Origin: Pseudopedobacter sp038243635 | GTDB lineage: Bacteria; Bacteroidota; Bacteroidia; Sphingobacteriales; Sphingobacteriaceae | Direction: 5' to 3' | NCBI GenBank assembly: GCA_038243635.1 | Contig: JBBSQW010000013.1 | Span: 40,051 to 104,050 of the forward strand | DNA: 64,000 nucleotides | Part shown: in pieces, positions 24,027-32,845 of the stretch | Numbering within the stretch: position 1 is the stretch's first letter | Layout: each line of letters begins with the position of its first letter | The notes under the pieces: model-generated | Told to the model about the DNA's origin: nothing | What the model saw: the letters and a program-made list of their open reading frames with translations, nothing else | Database searches by the model: none | Translations under genes and position numbers: made by a program

Positions 24027-25943
24027 TTACCCTTCCAAAACCATAATTTCTTCTGCCAGTTCCTCCCATTGCAGTTGTACCGCTCCTAAAACTTCTTTGG
24101 CTTTGGCATAACGCTCATTTACCTCTTTTAATTTTGTAGGATTGCTGTAAACATCTTCTTTAGCTATTTCGGCCTCTAGGATTTTTACAGATTTTTCTTT
24201 TTCAGCGATGTCCTCTTCTAAAGTTTGTAAATTTTGGTTAAGCTTTTTTAACTGCTTTTTCTTTTCCTCAATTTCCGATGGTTTAGGCTCTTCTTTTTTA
24301 GGCTTATTCGCCTTAGCAGGTTTTATGCCACCTTGGTCGCCTGTTTTTAGTCTTTTAGTCTGCCATTCTTCGTATTCCTCGTAAGTTCCTGGGTATTCCT
24401 GAATGTTTTGATCTTCGATAAACCAAATTTTATTGGCGACGTTATCTAAGAAATACCTATCGTGAGAAACTGCGATCAAAGTACCTTCGTACTGTTGTAA
24501 AGCTTGAATCAATATATTTACAGACTGAATATCCAAGTGATTGGTTGGCTCATCCAGAATCAAAAAGTTTGAGTCCGTCGTTAACGATTTTGCAAGTGCA
24601 ACCCTTGATTTTTCACCTCCAGAAAGCACTCTAATTTTCTTAAATACATCGTCGCCCGTAAATAGAAAACATCCTAAAATAGAACGTATCTCGGTATCAC
24701 TATGTTTTGGTGCAAAAGATTGTAGTTCTTCTAAAATGGTGTTATCAAGGTGTAAGCTTTCTAACTGGTGCTGAGCAAAGAAAGTAGTCGTAACATTATG
24801 GCCGATTTCGCACTTTCCTTTAAAATCTTCTGTTCCGGCAATCATCCTTAACAACGTTGATTTTCCTTTTCCGTTGGCACCAATTAAAGCAATTTTATCG
24901 CCTTTTTCAATCACGCCGTCAGCGTTGTTTAAAATATCTATTGCAGGATAGCTTTTGTAAGCTTCTTCGATTCTAATGACATGACGACCAGAAGGTTTAG
25001 AAAATTTAAAACGGAAGTTTACCGATGGGTTGTCGTCATCAACATCTTCTACGCGATCCATTTTATCTAAAGCTTTCATACGGGACTGCGCCATTTTAGC
25101 TTTAGATGCTTTTGCTCTAAAACGTTCAATTAATCGCTCTTCCTGTTTGATTTTTGCCTGTTGATTTTTGAATTCTCCTTTTTGGATTTCACCTCGCAAC
25201 GACTTTTCCTCAATATAAAAAGTATAGTTACCAGAATAAATGGTCAATTTTCCTTTTCTGGATTCTACAATTCTGTTTACAATTTTATCTAGGAAGTATC
25301 TATCGTGAGATACAATTACAATAGCACCTTCAAAATTATTTAAATAAGTTTCTAACCATTTAATGGAAGGCAAATCCATGTGGTTGGTAGGCTCATCCAG
25401 TAATAAAATATCTGGCGTTTGCAATAAAATTTTGGCAAGCATTACCCGCATACGCCATCCTCCAGAAAAAGTATTTAACGGACGGTGTTGATCTTCGGAA
25501 CTAAATCCTAAACCAGCTAAAATTTCGTTCGCTCTGTACTCAATGCTGTAACCATCTAAAGCTTCAAACTCTAGTTGTTTATCACTTAGTTTGTTTAATA
25601 CCTCCTCAGAATAATCTGTCTCAAGTTTTTTTAACAACACCTCAATTTCGTCATGTAACTGGTTTTGGCGCTCAAAGGCTTCCATTGCCACATGTAAAAT
25701 GCTATGGTGAGAATCGTAAGAAAGTAAATCTTGGTTTAAATACCCTATCTTCAAATCTTTAGCCATAGAAACCGAACCCGATGAGGGCTGGTATTCTCCA
25801 ACTATAATTTTAAGTAAAGTTGATTTTCCGGTTCCGTTGGCACCAATTAGTCCACATCGCTCTCCGGGTTTTATGTGCCAGTTGGCTTCTTCGTATAAGG
25901 CTCTTGAGCCAATTAGGAAGGTTAAGTCGTTTATTGAAATCAT
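24027..25943 (-). CDS. ABC-F family ATPase (ribosome-associated, YdiF/Uup type)
   Basis: Soluble protein of 638 residues with two ABC domains and no membrane segment. Walker A motifs are GLIGANGTGKSTLL and ALIGANGKGKSTLL; signatures are NTFSGGWRMRV and RVLSGGEKSRV; both Walker B strands (LLLDEPTNHMD and LILDEPTNHLD) are intact. An ABC-F linker rich in charged residues lies between, and a C-terminal coiled coil ends the protein. Members act on ribosomes in translation quality control or antibiotic protection. The open frame begins at 25976, but a perfect -7 box at 25951-25958 puts the start at ATG 25943 (MISINDLTFLIG). Confidence 0.92.
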   Translation of the reverse strand: MISINDLTFLIGSRALYEEANWHIKPGERCGLIGANGTGKSTLLKIIVGEYQPSSGSVSMAKDLKIGYLNQDLLSYDSHHSILHVAMEAFERQNQLHDEIEVLLKKLETDYSEEVLNKLSDKQLEFEALDGYSIEYRANEILAGLGFSSEDQHRPLNTFSGGWRMRVMLAKILLQTPDILLLDEPTNHMDLPSIKWLETYLNNFEGAIVIVSHDRYFLDKIVNRIVESRKGKLTIYSGNYTFYIEEKSLRGEIQKGEFKNQQAKIKQEERLIERFRAKASKAKMAQSRMKALDKMDRVEDVDDDNPSVNFRFKFSKPSGRHVIRIEEAYKSYPAIDILNNADGVIEKGDKIALIGANGKGKSTLLRMIAGTEDFKGKCEIGHNVTTTFFAQHQLESLHLDNTILEELQSFAPKHSDTEIRSILGCFLFTGDDVFKKIRVLSGGEKSRVALAKSLTTDSNFLILDEPTNHLDIQSVNILIQALQQYEGTLIAVSHDRYFLDNVANKIWFIEDQNIQEYPGTYEEYEEWQTKRLKTGDQGGIKPAKANKPKKEEPKPSEIEEKKKQLKKLNQNLQTLEEDIAEKEKSVKILEAEIAKEDVYSNPTKLKEVNERYAKAKEVLGAVQLQWEELAEEIMVLEG

Positions 25944-25950
25944 TCGGGCG

Positions 25951-25958
25951 CAAAGGTA
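25951..25958 (-). promoter_or_regulatory. -7 box TACCTTTG, 7 nt before the ABC-F start
   Basis: Perfect TAnnTTTG on the minus strand, 7 nt before ATG 25943 and inside the longer frame. It predicts a leaderless or nearly leaderless transcript and rules out the upstream start. Confidence 0.55.
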
Positions 25959-26014
25959 GTAATTTTGAATAAGCAATTACTTAGCGCAATGGGATAATTA
26001 CATTAAGAAACTAA

Positions 26015-26161
26015 TTATTTTTTATCGGTTTTTGGATCCGTCTGTTTAATTACTGCACCGGGTACGTTAGCCTCGATATCATTTTTGGTATGCATCAGGT
26101 TTCTTTTAGCTTTCACTTTTTCCCAATCGGCACCAACTTTTCTTTTGTCTTGAAACGTCAT
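26015..26161 (-). CDS. Small basic protein, 48 residues
   Basis: A complete frame of 48 codons plus stop, starting MTFQDKRKVGADWEKVKAKR and ending TDPKTDKK. It is highly charged, with no membrane segment or signal peptide. It lies 12 bp downstream of the 78-residue gene on the same strand, which supports cotranscription. No family recognised. Codon use is like its neighbours and the frame ends cleanly, so I consider it probably real, though its size leaves doubt. Confidence 0.5.
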   Translation of the reverse strand: MTFQDKRKVGADWEKVKAKRNLMHTKNDIEANVPGAVIKQTDPKTDKK

Positions 26162-26173
26162 TTTAACAGATTT

Positions 26174-26410
26174 TTAAAGGTTTATTACATTTTTTATTTG
26201 TTCGCTCACGTCATGCAAAGTATTACTGTCAAGCGGAGTGCCTAAAGTTTGTACAATTTTTCCATCTTCCGTGAATTTTACTCTTGGATTTTCTCTTTCC
26301 TTTAAGAATCCAAGTTCATATTCCTCTTTACTTGCGGAATAAAACACTTGGATCTCTTTTGCGCTAACATCTCCCATAATGTGGACGCTAATTTCAAATA
26401 TTCTGTTCAT
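26174..26410 (-). CDS. Hypothetical protein, 78 residues
   Basis: Small cytoplasmic protein beginning MNRIFEISVHIMGDVSAKEI, with a charged middle (KEEYELGFLKERENPRVKF) and an amphipathic C-terminal helix. It has no recognised motif. It is followed 12 bp later by the 48-residue basic protein; the two may form a small operon. Confidence 0.55.
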   Translation of the reverse strand: MNRIFEISVHIMGDVSAKEIQVFYSASKEEYELGFLKERENPRVKFTEDGKIVQTLGTPLDSNTLHDVSEQIKNVINL

Positions 26411-26507
26411 AACTGGATTATCATAGTATTACCACTAAAAAACAAATATGATACCTAAATAAATTTTCAAATCAGAAAAAAATAATTTAATGATATTTGT
26501 CACATTG

Positions 26508-26834
26508 TTATGACGAAACGTATTTTAAACCAATAATAGAACTAACCAAGGTGAAAAGGAAAAATATGCGCCAAAATGTAGCGGGTTCTTTAAATAAAAA
26601 GATACCGATGATCACAGAACCCACAGCTCCGATACCTGTCCAAACGGCGTAAGCAGTGCCAATTGGTAATGTTTGCGTAGCTTTAATGAGTAATAACATG
26701 CTGATAATAAGGCAAACTAAGAAGCCGCCGTACCACATGTAGGTGTCATTTCCACTACTTTCTTTTGCTTTGCCTAAACATAAGGCGAAAGCTGTTTCAA
26801 AGAAACCTCCTAAAATTAAAAGTAACCAGTTCAT
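26508..26834 (-). CDS. SMR-family small multidrug / guanidinium exporter
   Basis: Inner-membrane protein of 108 residues with four hydrophobic segments, the standard SMR size. The first helix carries the essential acidic residue in GGFFETAFALCLGKA (E13), and the third has LPIGTAYAVWTGIGAVGSVI, a conserved SMR feature. SMR proteins export quaternary ammonium compounds or guanidinium in exchange for protons; the subtype cannot be fixed by eye. It starts 5 bp after the DUF2130 gene, so it is probably transcribed from that gene's promoter. Confidence 0.85.
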   Translation of the reverse strand: MNWLLLILGGFFETAFALCLGKAKESSGNDTYMWYGGFLVCLIISMLLLIKATQTLPIGTAYAVWTGIGAVGSVIIGIFLFKEPATFWRIFFLFTLVSSIIGLKYVSS

Positions 26835-26839
26835 TTTTT

Positions 26840-28150
26840 CTAATCTAAAAATATAGTATCATCTTCTTCTTCGGTAGTTAAATTAAGTTTAACTACGTCT
26901 TTCCCCGCTATTCCTTCAACACAGCCGCTAATATGAACTGCGTTCAACAAAACTTTCTCCAATTGTTTTTCTCTGCTTTTCCACATTTTTTCCATGGCAT
27001 TCCTTTCTGTTTGGATGCTTGCTTTCATACTCATGAAACCCTCGCTAATTGCACTCCATTGGTTGTTAAATTCAGAACTTGTTAAATAATCGTAAAGCAT
27101 GTGCATTTTATCTCCACGGTTTTCCTGAGATTTTGTCGCTGCGTATAACTTAACAATTCCATCTCTTAAAACACACGTTACAGCTTTTAATTCCTCAAAA
27201 GAACAAATCCACACGCCATCTTTTTCGCCAAAACACTCCATTCCTTTTGGGTAGCATTGCGTAACAATAACCGCAACATCAGCACCGACAGAAATTTTAT
27301 CTTTTTTAAGTTTCTCTATCCAATCGCCACCAAAATCTTTGGTGCGTTTACTTTCATAGATAATTTTACCACACGCTTGTCCACTAGAATTTCTTACGGT
27401 TTGTATACAATCGGCACCACGTACTCCTTTGCCTACTTCGGTAATCACATCAAAAGGAAAGGTTGTTTGTAGTAATTCTTCTACAATTAATTCGTGAGAT
27501 TCGCCTTGCATCTGCATAGAACCTTGCTCGGCCTTGCGTTTCATCTCATCAACCAGCTTATTTTGTGCTTCCAGTTTTTGCTCATACTCCTTTAGCTTAA
27601 GCTGAAACTCGGTTTCTTTGATGTGGCTTTTTTCTACTTCTTGTTTTCTAATTTGCTCCGATAAGGTTACACGTTCTTCCTGTAGCTTTCGTTGTAAAGA
27701 GAGTTCCATTTCGGCTTCCTTAGTTTTTAGATCAGCCTCTTTGCGTAGAAAATCAAGTTCTTTTAACCTTGCCGTTTTTAGCTTTTCTTCCCCTTCTTTA
27801 TTTGCGTTTTGAAGCATTTGCAACTGATTTTCGAAATCTGTTGCTATACTTTTGCGTAAATTTTCTTCCAGGTTTTTTTGTAGTTGCACTTTCTCACTAT
27901 CCGATTGCTTCTGCATCTGAGCTTTTTCGCTCTCTAGTTTTTGCTGAAATACAGTAGCCTGTTGTTTTTCTTTTTGTAAAAAGTCTTGTTCTTTCTTTTG
28001 ATATTCTTCGTCCTTTTTACGTGTTTCCTCATCTTTCTTTTTTTGAAAGTCAAGCATCTGCTTTCGCAGATTGTTTTTATATTCTTCGGCCATTACTTCT
28101 TCTATAGGGAAAGAGTGGCTACAATTAGGACATTTTACTTCTGTTGACAT
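26840..28150 (-). CDS. DUF2130 protein (zinc-ribbon-like N-terminus, coiled coil, nuclease-like C-terminus)
   Basis: Protein of 436 residues. It starts with a CxxC motif (VKCPNCSHSFPIEE), followed by a long Lys/Glu/Gln-rich coiled coil (about residues 25-210). The C-terminal DUF2130 domain has SHELIVEELLQTTFPFD, GVRGADCIQTV, CGKIIYESKRTKDFGGDW and VAVIVTQCYPKGM. The YESKRTK stretch resembles the E-x-K of restriction-endonuclease-like folds, so a nuclease activity is possible but unproven. The overall layout recalls RmuC. The SMR exporter follows 5 bp downstream. Confidence 0.8.
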   Translation of the reverse strand: MSTEVKCPNCSHSFPIEEVMAEEYKNNLRKQMLDFQKKKDEETRKKDEEYQKKEQDFLQKEKQQATVFQQKLESEKAQMQKQSDSEKVQLQKNLEENLRKSIATDFENQLQMLQNANKEGEEKLKTARLKELDFLRKEADLKTKEAEMELSLQRKLQEERVTLSEQIRKQEVEKSHIKETEFQLKLKEYEQKLEAQNKLVDEMKRKAEQGSMQMQGESHELIVEELLQTTFPFDVITEVGKGVRGADCIQTVRNSSGQACGKIIYESKRTKDFGGDWIEKLKKDKISVGADVAVIVTQCYPKGMECFGEKDGVWICSFEELKAVTCVLRDGIVKLYAATKSQENRGDKMHMLYDYLTSSEFNNQWSAISEGFMSMKASIQTERNAMEKMWKSREKQLEKVLLNAVHISGCVEGIAGKDVVKLNLTTEEEDDTIFLD

Positions 28151-28487
28151 ATTGCTTCTTAAAAGATTTTTAAGGTAGGATATTTTTATGGATACAAAAA
28201 TAGAATTTTCAATTTTCTGATCTATTTTATTAAGACATGGTATTTGCGTTAACGATAGCAGTGGATACTGGTCTTGTGGCTAATGCCTTGTGCAGTATGA
28301 ATGAATAGTCACAAAAAGATGGCTTTGCTCACGTCTTTAAACGCCCTTAATTGCTAGAAAATCAAAGCTTATTTTTGTTCTATTTTTCTAATTTGATTCT
28401 TGCAATCACTTAACTGTTCTGCTGTTATGCAATAATTATTTTTTGGGTACGATGATTGTATTAACTGGTTTATAAACATTTACAGAG
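28151..28487. other. Intergenic region between divergent genes, with a GCGTTAACGAT repeat fragment
   Basis: 337 bp without a credible frame. It contains TTGCGTTAACGATAGCAGTGG at about 28244-28263; a close relative, CGCGTTAACGATTGAAACG, occurs at 37213, so this is probably a fragment of a dispersed element. The last 150 bp are AT-rich and should carry the promoter of the 28488 gene; no clear TAnnTTTG was found near its start. Confidence 0.4.
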
Positions 28488-28778
28488 ATGATAACAGACA
28501 AAATTGAAGAAGTGAAAAACTCTTTAGAAGAGAACCTACTTAAAGAAGATATTTTTACCAATATCAGCAAAACAGAAAGAATATTATCAATGGCGAGCGG
28601 AAGCTACATTTTCTTGAAAGGAATTGGCAACGTTTTTTCTAGCCCGATGTTAGCCACTAGCGAATTACTACTTGGCTTCGGCTTATTGCAACGCGGCGTT
28701 ACTGGTCATTGTGCACTTACCGAAAAATTGCAAATGAGCAAGTTTGGTTCAACTTCCGTAGTAATTGTAGAGAAATAA
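28488..28778 (+). CDS. DUF2892 / YgaP-type small membrane protein
   Basis: Protein of 96 residues. A helical N-terminus is followed by NISKTERILSMASGSYIFLKG, a hydrophobic stretch (residues about 50-70) and LLLGFGLLQRGVTGHCALTE. This order (N-[VI]-[SG]-x-x-[ED]-R, membrane helix, RGxTGHC) is that of the DUF2892 or inner-membrane YgaP-like domain. Function is unknown. Monocistronic with its own terminator. Confidence 0.7.
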   Translation: MITDKIEEVKNSLEENLLKEDIFTNISKTERILSMASGSYIFLKGIGNVFSSPMLATSELLLGFGLLQRGVTGHCALTEKLQMSKFGSTSVVIVEK

Positions 28779-28787
28779 AAATATTAG

Positions 28788-28826
28788 AAATGCTTTTAGC
28801 CATTTAAGGTTAAAAGCATTTTTTAT
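28788..28826 (+). terminator. Terminator of the DUF2892 gene
   Basis: AAATGCTTTTAGCC pairs with GGTTAAAAGCATTT (14 bp, one wobble) across a 7-nt loop and is followed by TTTAT. It can also end the convergent mnmD transcript. Confidence 0.8.
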
Positions 28827-28833
28827 ATTAGAA

Positions 28834-29520
28834 CTATATTTTTACAGCTCTCAACATTTCTCGTTTTCCAGCTGCTCCGGGAGCTTTTTCTACCTGCATC
28901 CCTAAAGATTTCATAATTCGTTTTAAATTACCAGTAATTGCATAGGTAACAAATACGCCACTGGTTTTTAGTAGGCTAACAATTTGCGTGATAAACTCAG
29001 CCGTCCAAAGTTCTGGCTGGTTAGCGGAAGCAAAAGCATCAAAATAAATAACATCAAACTTTAATTCTGTTTTGTAAAATCTAGCATCAGTATGAGCTAT
29101 GTGCAAATTACAGTAGCTGTTCAGTTGAATAGGGTTTTCTAAAGCTTCGGTATAATTTGATTTAAAAGAGCTCCAAGTATCGGTAGATACCAACTCTTGA
29201 TAATTTGTTTGCTCAATAAGTGCTAAATTTAAAGGATAGGCTTCTAAGCCTACATAAGTTAAGCTGATTTCTTTTGCCGTACAATAATCTTGAGTTAGCA
29301 AAAAGTTTAAACCAGTCCCGAAACCTACCTCTAATACCGATACTTCATTAAGTTCTTTATCTGCCAAATAATACCGCAATCCGGAGTTTAAAAAAACATG
29401 GTTACTTTCTTGTAGTGCTCCATTTTTGCTATGGTAATTTTCTTTTACTAAAGGATGAAATATGGTATTTGAACCGTCTGCTGTCGATACAATTGTATAT
29501 TGCGGGCTATTGGAGTCCAT
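28834..29520 (-). CDS. mnmD: tRNA 5-methylaminomethyl-2-thiouridine methyltransferase MnmD
   Basis: SAM-dependent methyltransferase of 228 residues that completes mnm5(s2)U34 in tRNA wobble positions. It corresponds to the methyltransferase half of E. coli MnmC and is encoded alone, as in many bacteria. Visible motifs are NHVFLNSGL, EVGFGTGLNFLLT (SAM loop), YFDAFASANQPELWT and MRAVKI at the end. The start MDSNSPQYTIVSTADGSNT is typical. It is preceded 18 bp upstream by the rhodanese gene in the same direction. Confidence 0.92.
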   Translation of the reverse strand: MDSNSPQYTIVSTADGSNTIFHPLVKENYHSKNGALQESNHVFLNSGLRYYLADKELNEVSVLEVGFGTGLNFLLTQDYCTAKEISLTYVGLEAYPLNLALIEQTNYQELVSTDTWSSFKSNYTEALENPIQLNSYCNLHIAHTDARFYKTELKFDVIYFDAFASANQPELWTAEFITQIVSLLKTSGVFVTYAITGNLKRIMKSLGMQVEKAPGAAGKREMLRAVKI

Positions 29521-29538
29521 TTGTTGGTAGATTATAGA

Positions 29539-30033
29539 TTAATTGACCTTGGTGCCGTTCGATAGCCATTTTGACCAACTCTTATTGTAGGTGTGTACTT
29601 CAGAAGTTTGCACACCATCACTTTTATAAACCGGCTGATGCTCGTTTACCCACTCAAAAATTCCACCGTATAAGTTATATACTTTTTGAAAGCCATTTTT
29701 TATCAACTTCTCTGCTATTTTCTCGCTTCTGTAACCAACCGAGCAATAAACCACCACGTTGGCATCTTTGGGAATATCCACCACTTTACGCATATCAAAC
29801 CAGATATAGCCTACATTTTTAGCATTTTTTAGATGACTAACTTTAAATTCGTCTTTTTCGCGAGCATCCAATAAATAAACATTTTTAAGTTGTTTTAAAG
29901 AGTCCACAGAAATTAGTGGAGCCGAATGTTGATACATCTCGTCTAGTACTGCTTTGTATTCAGGGTTTTTTATTTGTGAAAAAACAACAAATGGTAAGAT
30001 TAAGAACGAGAGTGTCAGTATTTTTTTTAGCAT
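29539..30033 (-). CDS. Exported rhodanese-domain protein
   Basis: Protein of 164 residues with a signal peptide (LSFLILPFVVFSQ). A single rhodanese domain spans about residues 35-135, with LLDAREKDEFKVSHLKNA and the active-site loop VVYCSVGYRSEKIAE, where the cysteine is present. It would act in the periplasm on sulfur or as a redox or binding module. mnmD follows 18 bp downstream. The link to tRNA thiouridine chemistry is attractive but doubtful, because this rhodanese is exported. Confidence 0.85.
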   Translation of the reverse strand: MLKKILTLSFLILPFVVFSQIKNPEYKAVLDEMYQHSAPLISVDSLKQLKNVYLLDAREKDEFKVSHLKNAKNVGYIWFDMRKVVDIPKDANVVVYCSVGYRSEKIAEKLIKNGFQKVYNLYGGIFEWVNEHQPVYKSDGVQTSEVHTYNKSWSKWLSNGTKVN

Positions 30034-30185
30034 TTTATTTTAACGAGTAGAAGTACAAATTGTTATTTGCAATGATTTGCTTAATTAAATTCAGCAAGCG
30101 TTTTTGTTGGTAAAGGGTTGTTTTGTGATGAGCTAAATATATAAACAATGGCTGTCATTTTAAGTAAAAATGGTTTTAAACAAAA

Positions 30186-30215
30186 GCAAAAAAAAACGGA
30201 GGTTTTACTCCGGCT
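30186..30215 (-). terminator. Terminator of the M13 peptidase gene
   Basis: On the minus strand CCGGAG-TAAAA-CCTCCG is followed by nine T residues, just past the stop at 30222. Confidence 0.85.
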
Positions 30216-30221
30216 ATTTTG

Positions 30222-32273
30222 TTACCAAATTCTTATGCGATCTTCTGGCGCTTTGTACAATTTATCGCCTTCTTTAACATCGAAAGCTTTGTACCAAGCA
30301 TCCATATTAACCAGAGGGCCAATTGTTCTATATTCTCCTGGAGAGTGCGGGTCAACAATAATAAATTGAGCAGCTGTTTCTGGTAAAATATTTATTCGCC
30401 AAACTTGTGCCCAAGCTAAAAAGAAGCGTTGATCTGGTGTGAAACCATCAATTTTATCTTCGGATTGACCTTGCTTAGTCATTTTAAATGCTTCATAAGC
30501 TACATTTAATCCACCTAAATCACCAATGTTTTCGCCCAATGTCAACTTTCCATTTACATGTACGGTATCTAAAATGGTGTAATTGTCAAACTGACCAGCT
30601 AACTTTTCGGTTTTCGCTTTAAAGTTTTTTAAATCTTCATCAGTCCACCAATTGCGTAAGGTTCCGTCTTTATCGTACTGGCTTCCTTCATCGTCAAAAC
30701 CGTGAGACATTTCATGACCTATCACAGATCCTATCCCGCCATAATTCACAGCATCATCAGCAATGGGGTCAAAAAATGGAAACTGTAAAATACCTGCTGG
30801 GAAAACAATCTCGTTAATAACCGGATTATAATAGGCGTTTACTGTAGGCGGAGTCATTCCCCATTTAGTTTTATCTACTGGTTTGCCCAACTTATCAATC
30901 ATTTCATTATAGCTCCACTCATCAGCATTTTTTAAGTTTTGAAAATACGTGGCGCTATTAATTGTTAATCCATTATAAGTTTCCCATTTACCTGGGTAGC
31001 CAATTTTTGGCATAAAAGCATGTAATTTAGCCAATGCTTTTTGCTTTGTAACAGCACTCATCCAATCTTGCTTATTGATACGGATTTCAAAAGCTTTAGA
31101 AAGATTATCGACTAATTCTTCCATTCTGGCTTTAGCCTCAGGCTTGAAATATTTTTTAACATAAAGTTGGCCTAATAGTTCGCCGATGGTTTCATCGGTT
31201 AAAGACGACATTCGTTGCCACCTAGGAGTTTGTACTTTTTGGCCAGATAAAGCTTGTGAAAAAGCGAATCCTGCATCTACAAAAGGAGAACTTAAATTTT
31301 TGCTGGCGTTTTTAAGGATGTTCCATTTCAAATAAACTTTCCATTGATTTAAAGGAACTGTTTTAAGCATTGCGCTAGCTTTTACAAAAAAAGCAGGGTT
31401 GTCCACCAAAACGGAATCTTCACCAGTAACCTTCATTTTTTGCAATAAACTTGTCCAGTTTAATGCTGGCGTAGTTTTGCTTAAGCCAGTTAAACTTAAT
31501 TTGTTGTATGTTTTGTGAGGATCACGCATTTCAACTCTGCTCATTTGAGCTTCAGCGAAAGACTTTTCTATAGCGAAAATATTTTTTGCGTTTAACTCGG
31601 CACTTTGTGCAGAACTTCCGGTTAACGTAAAAAGCTTCACTATAAAATTGTGATAAGCGACTTTTATCTTCTTAGATCTGTCGTCGTCCTTCAAATAATA
31701 ATCACGATCAGGCAAGGTTGTGCCACCTTGGCTTAGTTGTGCCATCATTACTTCTGGGTTTTTAGAATCCTGATCTACATAAAAATCAAAAACAGGCGAA
31801 CCTATTCCTTTGGTGCGCATGGTGGCAACTGCATCAATTACACCGCCTATATTTGTGATGGCATCTACCTTCGCTAACTCTGCTTTAATAGGTGTATAGC
31901 CAAGCTTTTCTATAGCTAAGCTATCCATCCCGGCTGTATAAAAATCGCCAACACGTTTTTCAATGGAGCCAGGTTTCGCAGTTTTATCGTTTTTAGCATC
32001 AACTAAAATGCTCTTAACTGCAGTTATATTAAAATCTCTTAACACGTTAAAACTACCCCAGCGTACTTCTTTTTCCGGAATTGGGTTGTTTTTTAACCAC
32101 GTTCCATTTGCGTAGGTATAAAAATCGTCGCCTGGTTTTACAGATAAATCCATATTGGCAACGTCTATTAATTTTTTTTGAGTAGGGGCTGTGTTGTTTT
32201 GAGCTAAAACCGGTGTAGTTGCGGTTAATAATCCAATTCCAAGCATCAGAGAGTAATTTAAATTGAGTTTCAT
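30222..32273 (-). CDS. M13-family (neprilysin/PepO-like) zinc metallopeptidase
   Basis: Exported protein of 683 residues with a signal peptide ending TTPVLAQ. The N-terminal M13 domain begins DLSVKPGDDFYTYANGTWLKN. The catalytic domain has NAYYNPVINEIVFPAGILQ, zinc site VIGHEMSHGFDDEGSQYD (HExxH) and GENIGDLGGLNVAYEA for the third ligand, with the C-terminal RIW ending. It cleaves peptides up to about 40 residues in the periplasm or outside. Monocistronic, with a strong terminator; its upstream region holds the 56-bp repeat array. Confidence 0.93.
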   Translation of the reverse strand: MKLNLNYSLMLGIGLLTATTPVLAQNNTAPTQKKLIDVANMDLSVKPGDDFYTYANGTWLKNNPIPEKEVRWGSFNVLRDFNITAVKSILVDAKNDKTAKPGSIEKRVGDFYTAGMDSLAIEKLGYTPIKAELAKVDAITNIGGVIDAVATMRTKGIGSPVFDFYVDQDSKNPEVMMAQLSQGGTTLPDRDYYLKDDDRSKKIKVAYHNFIVKLFTLTGSSAQSAELNAKNIFAIEKSFAEAQMSRVEMRDPHKTYNKLSLTGLSKTTPALNWTSLLQKMKVTGEDSVLVDNPAFFVKASAMLKTVPLNQWKVYLKWNILKNASKNLSSPFVDAGFAFSQALSGQKVQTPRWQRMSSLTDETIGELLGQLYVKKYFKPEAKARMEELVDNLSKAFEIRINKQDWMSAVTKQKALAKLHAFMPKIGYPGKWETYNGLTINSATYFQNLKNADEWSYNEMIDKLGKPVDKTKWGMTPPTVNAYYNPVINEIVFPAGILQFPFFDPIADDAVNYGGIGSVIGHEMSHGFDDEGSQYDKDGTLRNWWTDEDLKNFKAKTEKLAGQFDNYTILDTVHVNGKLTLGENIGDLGGLNVAYEAFKMTKQGQSEDKIDGFTPDQRFFLAWAQVWRINILPETAAQFIIVDPHSPGEYRTIGPLVNMDAWYKAFDVKEGDKLYKAPEDRIRIW

Positions 32274-32367
32274 AAGTTCTTTTTGTTTTACAACATGGTG
32301 AAGATAAGCATAGGATAACTATTGTGTCAAAATAGGAATATGATTGTTACTGAAAGGATTTGCTTTT

Positions 32368-32591
32368 GAGTTAGGATAAAAGATGAAAAGACGAAGGAGC
32401 AAAGACAGACCTTTCTACTAATTGAGTTAGGATGAAAGATGAAAAGACAAAAGAGCAAAGACATGCATTCCTGTTAATTGAGTTAAGATAAAAGATGAAA
32501 AGACGCAAGAGCAAAGACCGAGCTGGCCAATATTTGAGCTAAGATGAAAGATGAAAAGACGCAAGAGAAAAGACTGATTTTTCTTCAATTC
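32368..32591 (+). repeat. Tandem array: four 56-bp units, each eight heptads
   Basis: Units start at 32368, 32424, 32480 and 32536, an exact 56-bp period. The first about 39 bp of each unit are strongly conserved (beginning GAGTTAGGATAAAAGATGAA and ending AGCAAAGAC) and the last about 17 bp differ in every unit. Within a unit the sequence splits into GA-rich 7-mers (GATAAAA, GATGAAA, AGACGAA, GGAGCAA), so 56 bp equals eight heptads. There is no coding frame across the array. Confidence 0.9.
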
Positions 32592-32611
32592 ATAGAGGTT
32601 TTTAATTTACT

Positions 32612-32777
32612 TTTTCGACCAGCTCTGTGAACTCCGTATTCTTTGTGGTTAAAATCATCTACTTAGCGTATTGTGTTCTCTGTGAAAAAACTCTGTGCAC
32701 ACTGTGGTTAAAACCACATCTAAATATCCTCACTACAAATTAAAAAATCTTCTAGTCCTTCGCGGTTAAAAAAACAA
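32612..32777 (+). repeat. Degenerate CTCTGTG...GTGGTTAAAA repeats
   Basis: Contains CTCTGTGAACTCC then TTTGTGGTTAAAA, a second CTCTGTGAAAAAACTCTGTG then CTGTGGTTAAAA, and a third CTTCGCGGTTAAA. It is non-coding, between the 56-bp array and the valS promoter. Related tracts are common in genomes of this group as far as I recall. Confidence 0.6.
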
Positions 32778-32811
32778 AACAACTTAAAACCAATAATTTC
32801 CTAATAAAGCC

Positions 32812-32819
32812 TATTTTTG
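32812..32819 (+). promoter_or_regulatory. -7 box TATTTTTG of valS
   Basis: Perfect TAnnTTTG, 26 nt before the valS ATG. No clear -33 element can be assigned. Confidence 0.5.
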
Positions 32820-32845
32820 CATTTCGAAAAAAGAGTTTATTATAT

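Noticed and set aside
26508..26834. Guanidine riboswitch controlling the SMR exporter
   Set aside because: The exporter starts 5 bp after the DUF2130 gene, leaving no room for an aptamer.
32368..32591. CRISPR array, suggested by conserved 39 bp plus variable 17 bp with a fixed period
   Set aside because: Only four units, variable parts are too short and share base composition, the repeat is not palindromic, internal 7-bp periodicity explains the layout, and no cas gene is in the window.
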